From positions 372,001-436,000 of the forward strand of contig CAOLHI010000614.1 in assembly GCA_948474755.1 (NCBI GenBank): a DNA stretch of 64,000 nt, given 5' to 3'. Positions 38,336 through 51,485 of this stretch are shown piece after piece. Position 1 is the stretch's first letter, and every line of letters starts with the position of its first letter. Position numbers and translations under genes: made by a program. The notes under the pieces are model-generated. The model searched no databases. It saw only the letters and a list, made by a program, of their open reading frames with translations, and was not told the origin of the DNA. This DNA is from Ctenosaura bakeri. Its lineage: Eukaryota; Chordata; Lepidosauria; Squamata; Iguanidae.

Positions 38336-38747
38336 TATTACCCTAATTTCTGGGGTCCCAGGAGGGACACCTCAATGTGTTCACAATGGGGAATGGGAAT
38401 TAGCAGAGCACAAGCTAGCAAAACGAGAGGCAGGGCAACCTAGTGAGATCTTGAACCCAATGTCTACGCGGTCAGGCAGAGTCAATGAGCAAACAGAAGT
38501 AAATAATAATAATTTCTTTATTAATGTACAACACAATCAAACATGTGTATGCAAACACACTCACACAGAGAACTACTGAAATAAAGGTAGGATTTGGATA
38601 GAGGGTTTTAAGAGGAGGGTTTGTATGGGTGCGTGCTTGTTCGGGGGCCTTGCAAGCACGTGGAGAGGAATGGGTGAAGAAGGCCAAATTATTGATATCA
38701 AATGATATCTGATATCCCACAACTCTGGGCTAGAAACTACGGTAACA
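38336..38747 (-). mobile_element. Solo LTR of the same ERV-like family, internally deleted
   Basis: It aligns to both ends of 2809-3720, including the segment around GAGGCAGGGCAA and the terminal segment around AAATTATTGATATCAAA, but is only 412 bp because about 500 bp of the middle are absent. The flanking 4-bp duplication is CCCA (38332-38335 and 38748-38751). Its first bases are TATTACC instead of TGTTACC. Confidence 0.78.
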
Positions 38748-38967
38748 CCCAGTTGTAGGATTGAGCTGCTCAGCTGCCAGTAATGAGGCCATCTCAGTAC
38801 TACCTGCCATTCTGCCCTAACCTGTAATTTCCTTGCCATTCCAGAATTATGAGATCTGTCATCTGGATAACTGAACTCAGATAATAGCTGGAAGTGCTTT
38901 GCCCTCACGGAAGGGGTTATCACCAAACACATTGCACCCCTTCTAAATTCACATAATTTTCTACTGT

Positions 38968-39095
38968 GTGTGTATATATATGTGTCTTCAAGTTGCCTGT
39001 TGACTCATGATGACCCCATGAATTTCATAGGATTTTCTTAGGCATGGAATACTCAGTTCCTTTCTCTGAAATATTGCCTTCAGTACCTGTACCAA
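38968..39095 (-). mobile_element. 3' part of the 5S rRNA-derived SINE family
   Basis: It matches the body and GT-rich tail of the 42.3-kb copy (CCATGAATTTCATAGGATTT, then CTTAGGCATGGAAT and TCTCTGAAATATTGCCTTCA) but lacks nearly all of the 5S-like head. Confidence 0.7.
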
Positions 39096-41662
39096 CATAT
39101 CAAATTTAAAAACTGTGGTTCATCTGTACTATTCATTTCCTGTGAAATGATAAAGAGAAGTGATTCTGTTCAGAATGCCTTCTACCAGCCTATTCTATAC
39201 CCAGCACTCAGAAAATGGAGGTAGGGTAGATAGCAAGAGGCTGACCCACAATATACCACATTCCACCAAACCACACCACTTCTCTCCCTTTTTCTTCTCT
39301 CACCATTCTGTACACACCTAGGGCAGCCCATTCCCCACTATACACATCTTCACTACCACCACCACCTCTGTTCTCACCAGTCTCCAACAAATTCCTTTGT
39401 CATCACATTCTTCTCCTTCTACAGCAAAAGGTAAGATCTGCACAGAACAGAGAGAAACATTTCAGCAGGCTGCTGGGGCTTCTGACACTTTATGGGAAAT
39501 ATGGAATGGGGCTATAAAGCTGAATAGCTGTGGACAGTAATGTGTGTTGTTTGATGAAGCTTCACTGTGATCCCCATGTTCTTCTGAAAGATCTGCCTTT
39601 TTCCATTCAACAGCCTGGAATTGCAAAACTAACTGAACATATTACTGTGCTGGCCAGAGTGAAGATAATGTTGTCTCTGAAAGTCAGCTTCGCTTCCTTT
39701 ATGATGAAACAGATGTACGGGATTCCTAGGCATGTCTGTCTCCCCATACAGACAATCTGATTTCCTCCTCACTTTGCAAAACTGTGCCTTAGGAGCAATG
39801 CCCAAGCACACTAAGAGAATTCATTAGATTAAATAATTCAGTCACTACTAGTAAGACAAATCCACAAATGAAAATGAGCAGAGAAGCATAGCAAATCCAT
39901 ACTAAGAAAGTCAAATTAAACACCTAGCCAAGGGTAGCCAGTGGATCCACCATTATAGCACCAATGAATCTACTTATAGCTGCTCTGAGTTGAATGGCAG
40001 ATTTGGCAATGCTTGTTAGAAACAGGGCCAGCACTGGAATAGCTCCTGTTGAATTTGGCAGAGTAGGTAGACTGGCAGTAAATCAATAAGTGATCTGCTG
40101 CCCTATACCACTGGAAACCCCAACCACCCCTGACCTAGGCCATTGAAGGAGGCAAAAGTAGACAAGTCTGCCCTGCCTCACCTTGATGCCTGAGGTGGCT
40201 GCTTCATTCTGATTTCAGACAGAGCATCTGGAAAAGGACCTCTGAGGATGGTGAGTTTGCTGGTCAGAGGTCAATGCAACAACCACTTTCAAGGTGCAAC
40301 TCAGAATCTGGAGAATTTGCATTGCAAGTGGAAGTGGGAAGCCACAGACTTTTGGATGAATATATACAAAAGTGGCATGGATCAGATCCATCCATCCCTA
40401 ACTTTGTTATAAAATAAAATTCTTGCCCACATTCACTGTCACATTTCCAACATGGGCTGCTGGAGTTAAATGAGAACAAGCTGTTCCCATAGACAGCCTC
40501 TAGCTTCAAAGTATGAACCTCTTACTGAGCAGAATAATGAAGCGGTATCATAGTAGCCAGGAATTAGTAATTACAACAACAACAACATGTCACTTCTTTT
40601 CTTTTTCTGTTATCATACAGAAAAACAGGACTCTGTAAACTGAATGTAAATTCATTTTCAGGATTCTGCTGTAATCAGCAAAACTCAGGGCCTGGATGAA
40701 AGACCAATTAACAATATCTGCATATGGTGATAATCCCATCATATGCAATGTTTCCTTCCATTGAAATAATTTTTGCCATTATACTTCTGATGGTATAAAT
40801 ACTGTTTCAGAGCTCTAGCCTAAATCCATCAACATACAGTTCAAAAAGATTGTGAGAAGCTCTATCTAATGTGCATGTGCTTATTACACTGAGACTGAAT
40901 TGAAGCAATTCCTGGAAAGTACTTAATAAGCTGAATTTTTGAAAAATGAAAATTTATGCTCCTCAGTAACTAGTTTCACCTGCTTAGTCTTTCTCTGGCT
41001 TTTTACCTTGCATATTTTACTAGCTTGAGCCTCTGTCAATAAAAAAAGTCATAATTTGTGGGCCATTATCACCAGTGGGAAAAAATCACTTCTTCAGGGC
41101 CTCACCTGTTTATTCTTAAGCCCTATTTAAAAAAAGATTGGGAACCAAAATGGCTGGCATGGTGGACAATAACTAGGAGCTTCTGTAAAGCAAGTTAAAG
41201 TGGTTAATAGAGAAATCATGCATGAATATGAATACAGCAGGGATCATAAACAAGCAATGTCACTGCGAAGGACAGGAGTGGAAAAATGCAGCAACATCAT
41301 TATTATCCTGTCTGAGAGGATGCATGCTAAGGATCAAGAGTAATAATTTGTTGTTGTTAAGATCAGCATGTGCTGTTATTTCTCTGGAGTTACAGTCCTT
41401 TGGAGCAGCTGGGTTGGGATTTAAATGTGCACAACTAGGCTGGTGGAAGGGATCATAGCAGCCTCTATAACCCACTGAAACTGCTGCATTGAGGGTTGGG
41501 GGATGCTGCTGAATGGGGTGAATTGCAGGGCAGGAGGAACCTAAGAATCAGAGGGTGTTCTCTGTTGTCCCCTATAGGGTGGGTGCCTTTTCCATTAGTG
41601 GATCCTTTTCATCAGCAGAAGGCAGATCCTGGATTCAACCCATTCTTTATTTTGCCAGATGG

Positions 41663-41795
41663 ACAGCCCTTTCACTGTATGAATTAATAGCACTATGATT
41701 CTACTTTAACTGTCATGGTTGCCTCCAGGGGAATCATGGAACGAAATGTATCAGAAGAACTCCCTGGCTGAGGATTCTAAAGGGTGCTTCTTAAA
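41663..41795. mobile_element. Short palindromic DNA element, diverged fragment
   Basis: CCCTTTCACTGTATGAATTA then TAGCACTATGATTCTACTTT and GCTGAGGATTCTAAAGGGTG resemble the family but several blocks are lost. Confidence 0.5.
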
Positions 41796-42252
41796 ATTCT
41801 TTGGAGGAAGAGTAAGATAAAAATGAATGTAATAATATTAACGTAGTATAGATGCACCTATATACACTACCACATTGATGGACTCAGTAGCAAAACCTCC
41901 AAAGTTCAGGCCCACAGCTAAAGGTGGAGACCCTCTACATTCAAAGAATTTTTCTGGTATAATTCTCAAAATGCAGATTCCATGAATTTGTAATGAAATT
42001 ATTTTTTTTTAAAAAAAATCCAATCTTTTTATTGTCTGGTGAAGAAGGAATGGTTTAATACTGAGAACCAAGACCTCCATTGTGTGTGCCTGTGCTTTTA
42101 AGTTTCCAGAGGGGGACAGTTTGAGCAGTTGTTTTGATCATGAAGTCCTTGCATTCAAACGCTTATCACAACAGTATGCCATCATAGTACCTTGAAGTAA
42201 ATATTAATTGAATCACTGCAAGGCAATTTGTGTGGGATTTTCCTGGAAAACT

Positions 42253-42513
42253 GTTCAGAGGGTGTGTGTGCGTGTGTGCATGTATGTGCTTTCAAGTAGT
42301 CTGCTGACTTTCAGAAACTCCATGAATTTCATAGAGTTTTCTTAGGCAAGGAATGCTCAAGAGGTGATTTTGTCAGTTCATTCCTCTGAAATACAACCTT
42401 ACAGCACCTGGTATTTGTTTGTGTTTTCCCATCCAAGTAATAAGCAGGGTTGACTCTGCTTAGCTGCCAAGATCAGACAGGCTCTAGTGCCTTTAGGGTA
42501 TTTAGGCTATGTA
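42253..42513 (-). mobile_element. 5S rRNA-derived SINE
   Basis: The reverse complement of 42400-42513 reads GTCTGATCTTGGCAGCTAAG, then ACTTGGATGGGA and ACCAGGTGCTGTAAGG, which follow the internal promoter region of 5S ribosomal RNA (A box, intermediate element, C box) in order. The body continues with a segment containing CCTAAGAAAACTCTATGAAA and ends in a GT-rich tail. This is the structure of a 5S-headed SINE (SINE3 class) and not a functional 5S gene, because the 5' part and terminator are absent or altered. Confidence 0.82.
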
Positions 42514-42894
42514 AAGACCTCCATTGCTTTTGTGCAAATGTATCTGCATGGGTAAAGGACCTTCTCTCCACAGGAGCCTGCATCTATTTTCATTTGAAGG
42601 GAGGCAGACCTAAATTACGTATTATGAAAAATGTACCCACTTTTCTGAATATGGCTGTACTGTCACTGTGTCACATCGCAGGAACAGTCCAATAGCCACA
42701 TTTGAACCCTAGAACAAGTATATTGGTTCTGTGGTATCCTTACCAGCTCACCCAATGCCAGGAATGGTAAAATGTAAGGCCAATGGAAATGAAACATGTT
42801 TTCTCTTTTGGAAAAAAAAGTGCTGATAATCCATGCTTGAGTATAACATGTCTTTCTTCAATTCCATGTCACATGGCCTTAATGAAGACACAAT

Positions 42895-43333
42895 GGCCTT
42901 TTCCACATTTTATTTTTAAAATGGGGCAGCGCGTCCTCCAGTGAGGACGTTTGCACTTGGGGGCGAACTGGGTCCAGACTACTTTATGTATGTCCGGACT
43001 TCAGCCTGCTCCGGAATGACCAGAACTGGTGGTTCGCTGTGCTATTGAAAGACTGATTAAAAGAGGTCTTTCAATAGCCCGGCGCGCCCCAGTCCGTCGT
43101 TGCGCTAATGTGTAGATCTCCAGGCTCGCGCCAGCGTGAGACTGCAGATCTTCCGGGGGTGGGCTTCCGGCTGGCGAGCTTCTCCGGTTGGTGGAGAGCC
43201 TCCATTTTCGTCCCCGGAAAGTGTGTAGCGCAGGCACGTGCTGCTCCGGATCAGCGTGGATCGTCGGGGGGGAGGGTGCCAGTCCGGTGAGTAACGGACT
43301 GCTCCGTTTTCCTCTCAAAGTGCGAAAAAGCCC
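42895..43333. mobile_element. GC-rich palindromic DNA element (family B), opposite orientation
   Basis: It starts GGCCTTTTCCACA and ends GCGAAAAAGCCC. It contains CTGGCGAGCTTCTCCGG and GGTGGAGAGCCTCC, the reverse complement of the blocks in the 22.4-kb copy, so it is inserted the other way round. The target duplication is not clear here. Confidence 0.8.
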
Positions 43334-44836
43334 AGTGTTACACATGGGCCCTTATATCACCCAACTGAAGGAACACATTGTACCTTCCTGCTATGCATAT
43401 GCTAAGGGTGAAAAAGCCTATCAGACCAAAAAATAGATGGCAACCCTAATTCATCACCACAAACATGGCTGAATACTCAGAGATTCAAAGCAAGACTTTG
43501 AAGACCTTAACACGTCAAGCCCTCTGCCTGGATGGATAAATCTGACAGTTTCATTTTCTCTGAGAGTTAACTGAAAAAAAAAAATTTCAAGTCCTTTCTA
43601 TCCAATCTACTAAGGAATTCACACATTTTAGAAAGTTCTTCTTAAAAAAAATGAACCAAATGAAATTCTTGCCCATGCCTACAAGGAAGGCTGTTTATTT
43701 CTAACACCTCTGGCTGATCTGTTTAGCAAACACACAGATTTCTGACCTACAAAGTCACATCTTTGCTTCCTTAAGCATACTTACATAAAATTCAATACCA
43801 ACACAATCCATTTATTGCTAAAATGCTGGTAGGAAATTGGAAAAGGTATAAATAAGACACATTGCTTGTGATCCCATGCCCCCTGAAGGCACCGTAAGGC
43901 TCAAAAGCCTCCTCTGTTCACAGTGTCATAAAACTGAAGCAATAAATGTCACTCTTTTCTTGATTGCGCATTAAGCCAATCGGCTTTTTATTGCAACTAA
44001 ATAGGCTGTCATCAAGGCACCAGTCATTTTACTACTAGGGCATGACTCCAGCAAAAATGTATAGGCAGATGGGATACTGTGTGTGTTGCCTTTGTGTGAC
44101 AATGAGAATTTGTTCTCATATACATACATACACACATTCAAAATATCTACAAATATACATATGAATAAATGAAAGAAATTGGTAGAAGGTTTCTAAAGAA
44201 CGAAAAGAAAACCAGACCACTGTGAAGTTTGTATGCACTTTCCTTCATGCTGTAATGCCCTGATGTACACGGAAGATTTGGTGTCAAGGTGCATTAATAT
44301 TTGATGTGCATTATCATATTATTCCTTATGCGCACTTTCCCAAGCGTGCAAGGTTCTCTTAAACATGGGGTTATATAATAACCTAATAGTTTCTGCTGAG
44401 TTCAGCCAGCATGTACATTCTGCCCTTTTTGCTTGATGTTTGAAACCAAATCACACCAAAACAAAATAAAATAAAAATAAAGACATGGGTTTCTGAATAT
44501 CCAGAACTGAGTGGAATTTACAAAGCAGCCAAAAACTATTATTTCATTGTCTGAAAAAGGAAGAAGGTAAACAGATGTTTGTAACACTTATTTAAAACCA
44601 CCACCTTAAATTTCAGAATATCAGTCTTTTCTACATAGTGACTCTACAGAGAAGATAGGGTTACCGTATTTTGAAAAGCAAAAAAGAGGATACATTTACT
44701 ATTTCAAACCAACTGATTGCTATGATGATTTTTACTCTACAAACTCCTTCTGTACAATTTGTGATCATTGTTAACCTTCAGTAAAAATTTTGCCTTCCCT
44801 TCCAAATCTGACCAGACAGAAATTTTCGCTGTGAAA

Positions 44837-45131
44837 AAGCCATTTCTGCACTATACGCCATTAGCGCATTGTAGCATTACAATCCCAGCGTTGACATTCA
44901 CGCAATGCCTTCAGGTTAGGAATGCTCTTTTCCACACCCTTCTATCTGAACCGGATGAGTAGCAGTATTGCCACCAATGTTCCTTCCACATTACAGCATC
45001 CTTGGCCACTCCCTTGCCCCGCCTTCAGCTTGTCCCATCGCTCTAGATTGGGCAGGTTTTTTTCCCTCCCTGTAAGCCCTGCTACCGCAGCAATGTTGTA
45101 ATGGCATGACATGTCAGTACACTATTGCACT
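44837..45131. mobile_element. Possible non-autonomous DNA element
   Basis: The left end GCCATTTCTGCACTATACGC and a right end near ACTATTGCACTTTTGCACTA have the TIR style of the other families. Internal GC content is raised against the flanks. Boundaries are uncertain. Confidence 0.4.
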
Positions 45132-47217
45132 TTTGCACTAGAATGCTTAAAAATGTACTAAATTTTTTTTAAAAAAAGTTTTAAGTCAAAGGAGAAATGT
45201 AAAATAAACATGGAGAGGTGGTAGATTCTGAACTTGCCAGGCCATGAGAGTTGCTGAGAAAGGGACAAGCTGCACATGCCCACACTCTGTCCACTCCCGA
45301 ATCCACAATGACAGGAAGCACTATCAAGCAGTATTACGGTACTGCACTGAGCCGGCTGACAGGATTGAAGCGCTAAAGGAGGCTCTTAATGGAATTTTTC
45401 TGGAAATAGAATAAGGCGATTTGGTGATGCTTGGGGACAGGATAGCAGTTGGATAGTGTTGGAATAGCAACGCTGCGCTGAGATGGCCCTTGACTTTGTA
45501 TGCATGCAATGGTCACAGCTTGGCAACCATTTTGTATTTGCTCTGCAGACTTGAAATTGAAATCCAGCAATCTAGATAAGTATTGTCCCTTCTAGCAGGG
45601 GTTGGTAGGGAGCTCTCTATAGAAGCAGCCTCTCAACAGTGCGTCTGTGTTATGGATATATCCTGTTTTTGCGAGGAAGGCTCCACAGACAATATCCACA
45701 GAGACAAATTTTGGGGCATCAAACTTAATTATTTTACTTCCTTCACTTTCATCCACCAGATCCAATGCAGTTATTTCCTCTTGTGCACTGAAACAAATAA
45801 CAGTGGAAGCAACAACTGGTGGTACCAGTATTAATCTCCCAGAGTGGGATGGGAGGGAGGAGAATTAATTCTTCCATAATTATCCCTTATTCATTATATT
45901 TCTATTTTGTTATAACATTAAGCAAATATTCTGTGCAACAACTTTGAAGGTACATATGGAAGATATGCAAGGTGCATAACAATATTGCCATACTGTAGGC
46001 AAGAATCTATGCTTGGAAAGTTGATTTTTCCTACTAATTGTATCACTTCTTATCTATGCAAGGATTTGGATGCCAGCCTCTCAGGTCCATATGCAACCAT
46101 AACAGGGGAGGGGAATCTCTGACCTCTGAGTTTAATTTAGCCTGTGGAGGTTCCTCATCTGGTTTGTAGAGGCTCCCAATGGAGCCCTCCCATCCTCTGA
46201 AGCCCCACTATGTCTTGACACCTATTATGCTGTTTTCTTCCAGGCTCTAAGTTGGTGATTGTGGGCACTGGACAAGTCCCTTGGTAATCTTCTGATGGCT
46301 GCTAAAGTGGCTTCTGCAAGCAGTAGCTGAGAACACCCTACTTTCGTTTCTGTTTCCTCAGGTAGAGAAAGAGGAGGAGGATCACAACTGGATTCCATTG
46401 GATAGAAAAAATTCAGTGATGCCATTGATATCATCCAATCCATGGAAAGCTGGGGGAGCATCTGCCAAGAAATATTGTTCTCTATCCCTGTACCACATAG
46501 TTGATGTTTTCCACTGTCTCTTCTGCAAGAAAGATAATAGCTTTCCTTCATTAGTTCCACAATAGAACCTCACTGGCTTCCTTTTTCTTTCTGGTGAAGG
46601 TCACCTTTGCCCATACAGATCCTGCTTTATCCACCCCATCTTTCTTTATTTTATCACTCGCCAGTTCTTTGTTAGCATACAAATCTACTCTGGCTCATTT
46701 GCCATTAACCTTTCCCACCCAACACAACTCTATCAATAGATGCAATTTCAGATATGGCGACTGTTACATGTGGTTCCTATTATAATACCCTAGTCTTTTC
46801 ATCCTCGAAAAAATCATTCAAATTCCACTGTTTTGTTATCCATTAGTATAAGGACATCTAAATTGTTTCTTTTGACTTTGCTCAATTTAGCAGATTATTC
46901 ATAATGATTAGGTACGAGGAACATTTTGGAAAGTGCATGAAAGAGAAAGTGGGAAAGGAGAATGGTAGGATTTAGCATGATTTGGATGCTTGGTCTTAGA
47001 TATGTTTAAGACCAAGCTGATTTCAAATGCATTGACTTTGAAGACCACTTACAATTATTTTCTTTAATTTTTTCAAAATTAAACTTCTGTTGCGAAATCT
47101 GAAGACTCAGGTTCTCTACTTCCCCTCTTCTACTACAGCAGTTCTTAGTGTTTTGAGGACTACAGACCCTTCAGAGAATCTGATGAAACTTACGAACCTC
47201 TTATCAGGAAATATTTT

Positions 47218-47378
47218 GTTGTTAACTGCCATTAAGTCAGTTTTGACTTACGATGACCCTATGAAGGAGAGATCCCAAGTCACTTTATCATCAAGCGACC
47301 TTGCTCTGGTCTTGCAGACTCAGGGCCATGACTTCCTTGAATGAGTCCATCCATCTGTAATGCAGTCTTCTTACATAA
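47218..47378 (+). mobile_element. SINE-like dispersed repeat fragment
   Basis: The sequence GTTGTTAACTGCCATTAAGT, then TTTTGACTTACGATGACCCT and CTTGCAGACTCAGGGCCATG, resembles the shared 3' region of reptile SINEs (compare TGATGACCCCATGAA in the 5S SINE). Family and orientation are inferred only. A short palindromic element starts 6 bp downstream. Confidence 0.5.
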
Positions 47379-47383
47379 ATGTA

Positions 47384-47554
47384 GGCCCTTTCCGCACCAC
47401 TCTCCCAACCCACCATAGGGACAGGAGAAGGATGGGACCATGATGACAGTTACGCATGGTGAGAGAGAGCTTCTGTCATGCTCCCCTCCTGACAGAGCTG
47501 CTGCTGGGATCCCCATGGGAAGACATTGGAAGAAGGTAGGATGTGGAAAGGGCC
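47384..47554. mobile_element. Short DNA element with inverted ends (171 bp)
   Basis: Ends GGCCCTTTCCGCACC and GGATGTGGAAAGGGCC are inverted. The interior has no similarity to family B beyond the ends. It sits 6 bp after the SINE-like fragment at 47218-47378. Confidence 0.7.
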
Positions 47555-47880
47555 ATATCCTCACAAAACTATTTCATGATACTGGAAACTGATTATCTCC
47601 ACATAGACTATTCTGGCACAAATCCCTTGAAATTAACACTGAAAAGGACTACATTTTCACTTTAAAATTCACCACAACAGGCAAGATTTAAAATAAGATG
47701 AAGGAAATTGAAAAGCGAAAAAAAATAATGTGCATCCAATCCATGCAAACCTTGAAACCTCAGGATAAGAACTCGAGAATAACAATTCACCATCCCTGTT
47801 TTCAAAACATTGAATGTTTATGCCAATGCTAATGCTGCATTATCCTGCTGAAATGCTCTGGCTAAAATGGGCAGATATAC

Positions 47881-48317
47881 GGCCTTTTCCGCACTGGCCG
47901 AGGGAATCGCCCCGTGCCAATACTCACTGGACCTGTGTGCTCCATGCGAGGGTCCAGGCTGGTCCAGAGCAGTCCGTGGCCACTGCTCCGCACTGCTCTG
48001 GGGACAAAAATAGCGGCTTCCGGTGAAGCTCGCCAGCCTTAAGCCTGCTCCCAGCAGATCTGCAGGCTCACACAGGTGCGAGCCTGAAAATCTGCACCAG
48101 AGCGTGGGAACGGAGTGGTGCACTCTGTGCTTTTGAAAGACCTGTTTTAAGCTGTCTTTCAAAAGCACGCTGAATGACCACTTTGGGTCATTCCAGAGCG
48201 GGCTGAGGTCCAGAACTACACAAAGTAGTCTGGACCCAGCCTGCTCCCAGGTGTAGACGTCCTCTCTGAAGGATGCTCTGCAATGTTTTAAAAACCCAGT
48301 ATGGAAAAGGAGTGGCC
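47881..48317. mobile_element. GC-rich palindromic DNA element (family B), complete
   Basis: It is 437 bp, begins GGCCTTTTCCGCACTGGCC, ends AAAAGGAGTGGCC and is flanked by TAC on both sides (47878-47880, 48318-48320). Inside are AAGCTCGCCAGC and hairpins AGGCTCACAC...GTGCGAGCCT and GAATGACC...GGTCATTC. Confidence 0.85.
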
Positions 48318-49157
48318 TACTGATAAAATTGCCATATGAACGGAGAAGCTGTCAAAAATCATATATCAGTTTCCTTTGTATGTTTCCCTTGCTTTCTTGG
48401 GAAATATTTGGCCATAATAAAGATAAATATTGATTGTTTCAGCAATATTGATTTTAGGGGTGGTTGCTGCTGACAGCTGCATGATTTGTACAAATGTCTA
48501 TAGGCTTACAATGGAGTTTATTTGCATGCGAATTTTGTTTGAGCATATTGATGTGGGGTTTTACTTGCTGAATTGGCCTGCAGTAGAATTTGCATATAAC
48601 ACGTACCTGCAATTAGAGAAGAAATATGAAGTTAAAGGATTTTACTTATTTTTTGCATTTTTAACTCCTGACATTCTGTGATATTTTTCTTCTTGTCAGG
48701 GTGATTCTAACATTGTGATCCCGAGGTTCTCTGGAAGGGCATCTCAGGAGCTGTAAGTTACGTCAGATCTCAGATTCCAATCTCTACAACCTCAAAATTT
48801 ATGGAGATAGTTATGTATATGGCTATAGAAAATATTGTATTATTTTTGAAAGTGATGGATGCTGTTGAAAAAGTTACACATAGCAGAGAAGGGAGACGAA
48901 ACACATTTTTGCATGTACAAATGCATACAAATGGCTTTGTGCGCGTGTATTACTTTGCATATAATATTCCACCCTAAATGTGCTACAATGAAAACAAATC
49001 CAGTAAAAGCATTCTGCAGATGACTGTCTGGATGAGAGTTTGTGATCTGCTGAAATGTCTGCAAAACAGCTTATGTTTGATTCATACATGACTACTCAGA
49101 AGCCCTTGGATACCGGGTGCTGACAATGGATTATTATCCTCCCATTGCAATGGAAGA

Positions 49158-49212
49158 GAGGTAACTGATTTTGAAAAAAGGGGCTGAGATAGAAACAACC
49201 TCACCCAAAATG
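49158..49212 (+). repeat. 55-bp exact direct repeat, copy 1
   Basis: GAGGTAACTGATTTTG through CACCCAAAATG is identical to 52007-52061. Sequence outside the 55 bp is unrelated. Confidence 0.92.
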
Positions 49213-51239
49213 TCCCTCTTTCCACCTTTTTCTTCTACCAGCAATTGCTCATCAGAGTTTTGGATTCCTTGGAGTCTCTAATGTTGGAACTTGGTCTCAG
49301 TGCCCTCCCCCATGCCACTGCCATTAGGATGGCTGTATAAGTGAAGTAAAGTCTGCATTTTTAAATCAGGATGCAATGGAGCTTGGAAAGTTAATTTTTA
49401 AAAAATGATTTGCTATCTTTGTCCTAAAACCTGGAAAAAATTCTGGAAATGCAACACCAAAGCATTTTTAACTCCAACAAACAAAACAAAACAAAAAAAC
49501 AAAAAAGGAAAACCAATGTGAAATGCTTACTTGCTAGATGGGGTGGTGGTTGGTTTCATTGGAGTGACATTACTAGTTTTGTTTGTGAGGGGAAGGAGGG
49601 AATGCTACTTGTTTCCGTAAAAAATAACACATGACAAAAATGTCATTCTTTGTAATATGTTATTTTCTAGTTCTGTTAATGAACTCTTAGTGCAAAGGGA
49701 TTTCCCCCGTAAGAATAAAATAAGAGGTGTTTCTGTCACCTTGTCTACTTAACAGTTTCATAGGCTCCACCTCATTTTATATCCATACTGTGCCTCTGCC
49801 TCTACCTTTCAGTTGGTGTCTCCTCCCCTCCCTGCCATTGGTGGCACTGTGGTTTGGCTGTTGTTACTCTCATTATTTTACTTTATTTGATGCCTTTTTC
49901 TCAAGGTGTTTTGTCATTATTAAAAGATACTAAAGAACACGAACATTAAAAAGAAAATAAAAAAGAACAGATCTGTCATGTAGAACCATTACTCCCTGCA
50001 AGAATAACAAATCCTAGGGATAATCAGACAGTATGAAGTTGATTTTAAAAATAATTATAAACACAATTCTGAAGCCTCTAACAACCAGATAAAAATTCCA
50101 GTTACTGACATCTGACACTATCATGTGATGAATGTAAGGAGGCTGTGCTAAATTCTGAAGAGCAAGCCTACATCCTAATGATGACCACAGGTAGAACCCA
50201 ACCATTCAGGGTGTTTTGTTGACCCTTAACATTAACAAAACAGTTCTGGTAGGTTTCATTCCCATCAGAAGCAGATTTTTTAAAAAATATTCCCCCCCTT
50301 TCTCCTAGCTTGGACCCAAAGTGGCCCATATCAAGTTAAAAATAAAGTGTACTGACATCTGTTCTATAAAGTTCACAGCTTTATAGTTCATACCTGTCAA
50401 AAACAAACCACTACAAAACATTCTGCATTCTAACAGGAGTAGCTCAGAATCATATCTACTGTTGCTGGAAAAATACACCTACAATCCACCATCCCATGCG
50501 ATGAAAACTGCAGCTAAGATCTGGTAAGGTGGAGGAGTCTAGCACATGGCATCATCATCCCTGCTAACCATAAATGACTGCTTTGAACTCACAAACCCAG
50601 GCTCCACTAAAGCACTAGACAGATGGCATGTGATCTATTGTAGAAGTATATTCATAGATTTGAGCTTCATGAAAAGAAAAAAAGTTGTTTTTTTTTGGTT
50701 GGGCATGTATCTGCTCTTTTTTTAAATATAAAAAATGAATGAATTATACAATAATTATGAGTGCTAGGCATTTTAGTTGATACAAATCATATATGTCACA
50801 AATGGGAGATTCACCCCAGCAAAGTCCACCTGTGAAAAACCTGGTAGTGCTTTCTCTCCTTCAAAGAAAATCATTTTTAGAAGATGCTGTGTTTAGTTAC
50901 TGCACTCTTTCCATTTTTAGAGCTTACAAGTAGTCCAGAGGACCGACAGCTTCCAGTCTTCTTGACCTGTAACATAAATTCAAGGCTTTGGATACGGCTT
51001 TTTGACACGGTCATGCACTGACATTAAGCCACTTTGCAAGATGAAAAGCCACTTCCTTTGATATGTTCTATTTATACACTCCCCAAGAGCTCTGAGATGC
51101 TCAGATGGGGTGGGTGGGAAGGGAATGATCTCTAAACTATTTCTCCCTACTCAAAACCATAATACTTAACTTTCCCTTCTGTTGTTGTTGCTGTTGTTGT
51201 GGGAAGGGTGGTGTTGGCGTTACAATGAATCACCCTCTG

Positions 51240-51485
51240 TCATCCCAAGTCAATTATTTTCTTAGCAAGCCTAGGAATCAAGCCCAAAGCAAGCGTAGTG
51301 AATGCCCGATTTACCAATAGATTATAATCTAGTGCTTAATAAATGGGCGCAGGCACTGGCCTGCTTGAAATATTCATGAAGCTTATGCTAGGGCAAAATG
51401 CATTAAATGTGGGAATAATGCCAGTAATGTATGATCCTCTTACAGACAAGGAGCTTTCACAGATTAAAAGAAGCAAGACGTTAAA
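51240..51485. other. Candidate conserved non-coding block
   Basis: Repeat-free sequence with dense words typical of developmental enhancers, including GAAATATTCATGAAGC (octamer-like) and ATGCATTAAATG. This is inferred only from composition and from the contrast with repeat-rich surroundings. Confidence 0.25.

Noticed and set aside
42400..42513. Possible 5S rRNA gene
   Set aside because: The 5S-like part is diverged, joined to a SINE body and lacks the proper 5' end and terminator, so it is a SINE head and not a functional rRNA gene.
46225..46560. 111-residue minus-strand ORF
   Set aside because: No recognisable family or splice signals. It could be degraded repeat sequence, but nothing supports a gene.
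48430..48681. Plus-strand ORF with a WPAVEFAYN stretch, reminiscent of gypsy integrase
   Set aside because: Only this short word resembles integrase; neither the flanking core blocks nor catalytic residues are present, so I do not call a retroelement here.
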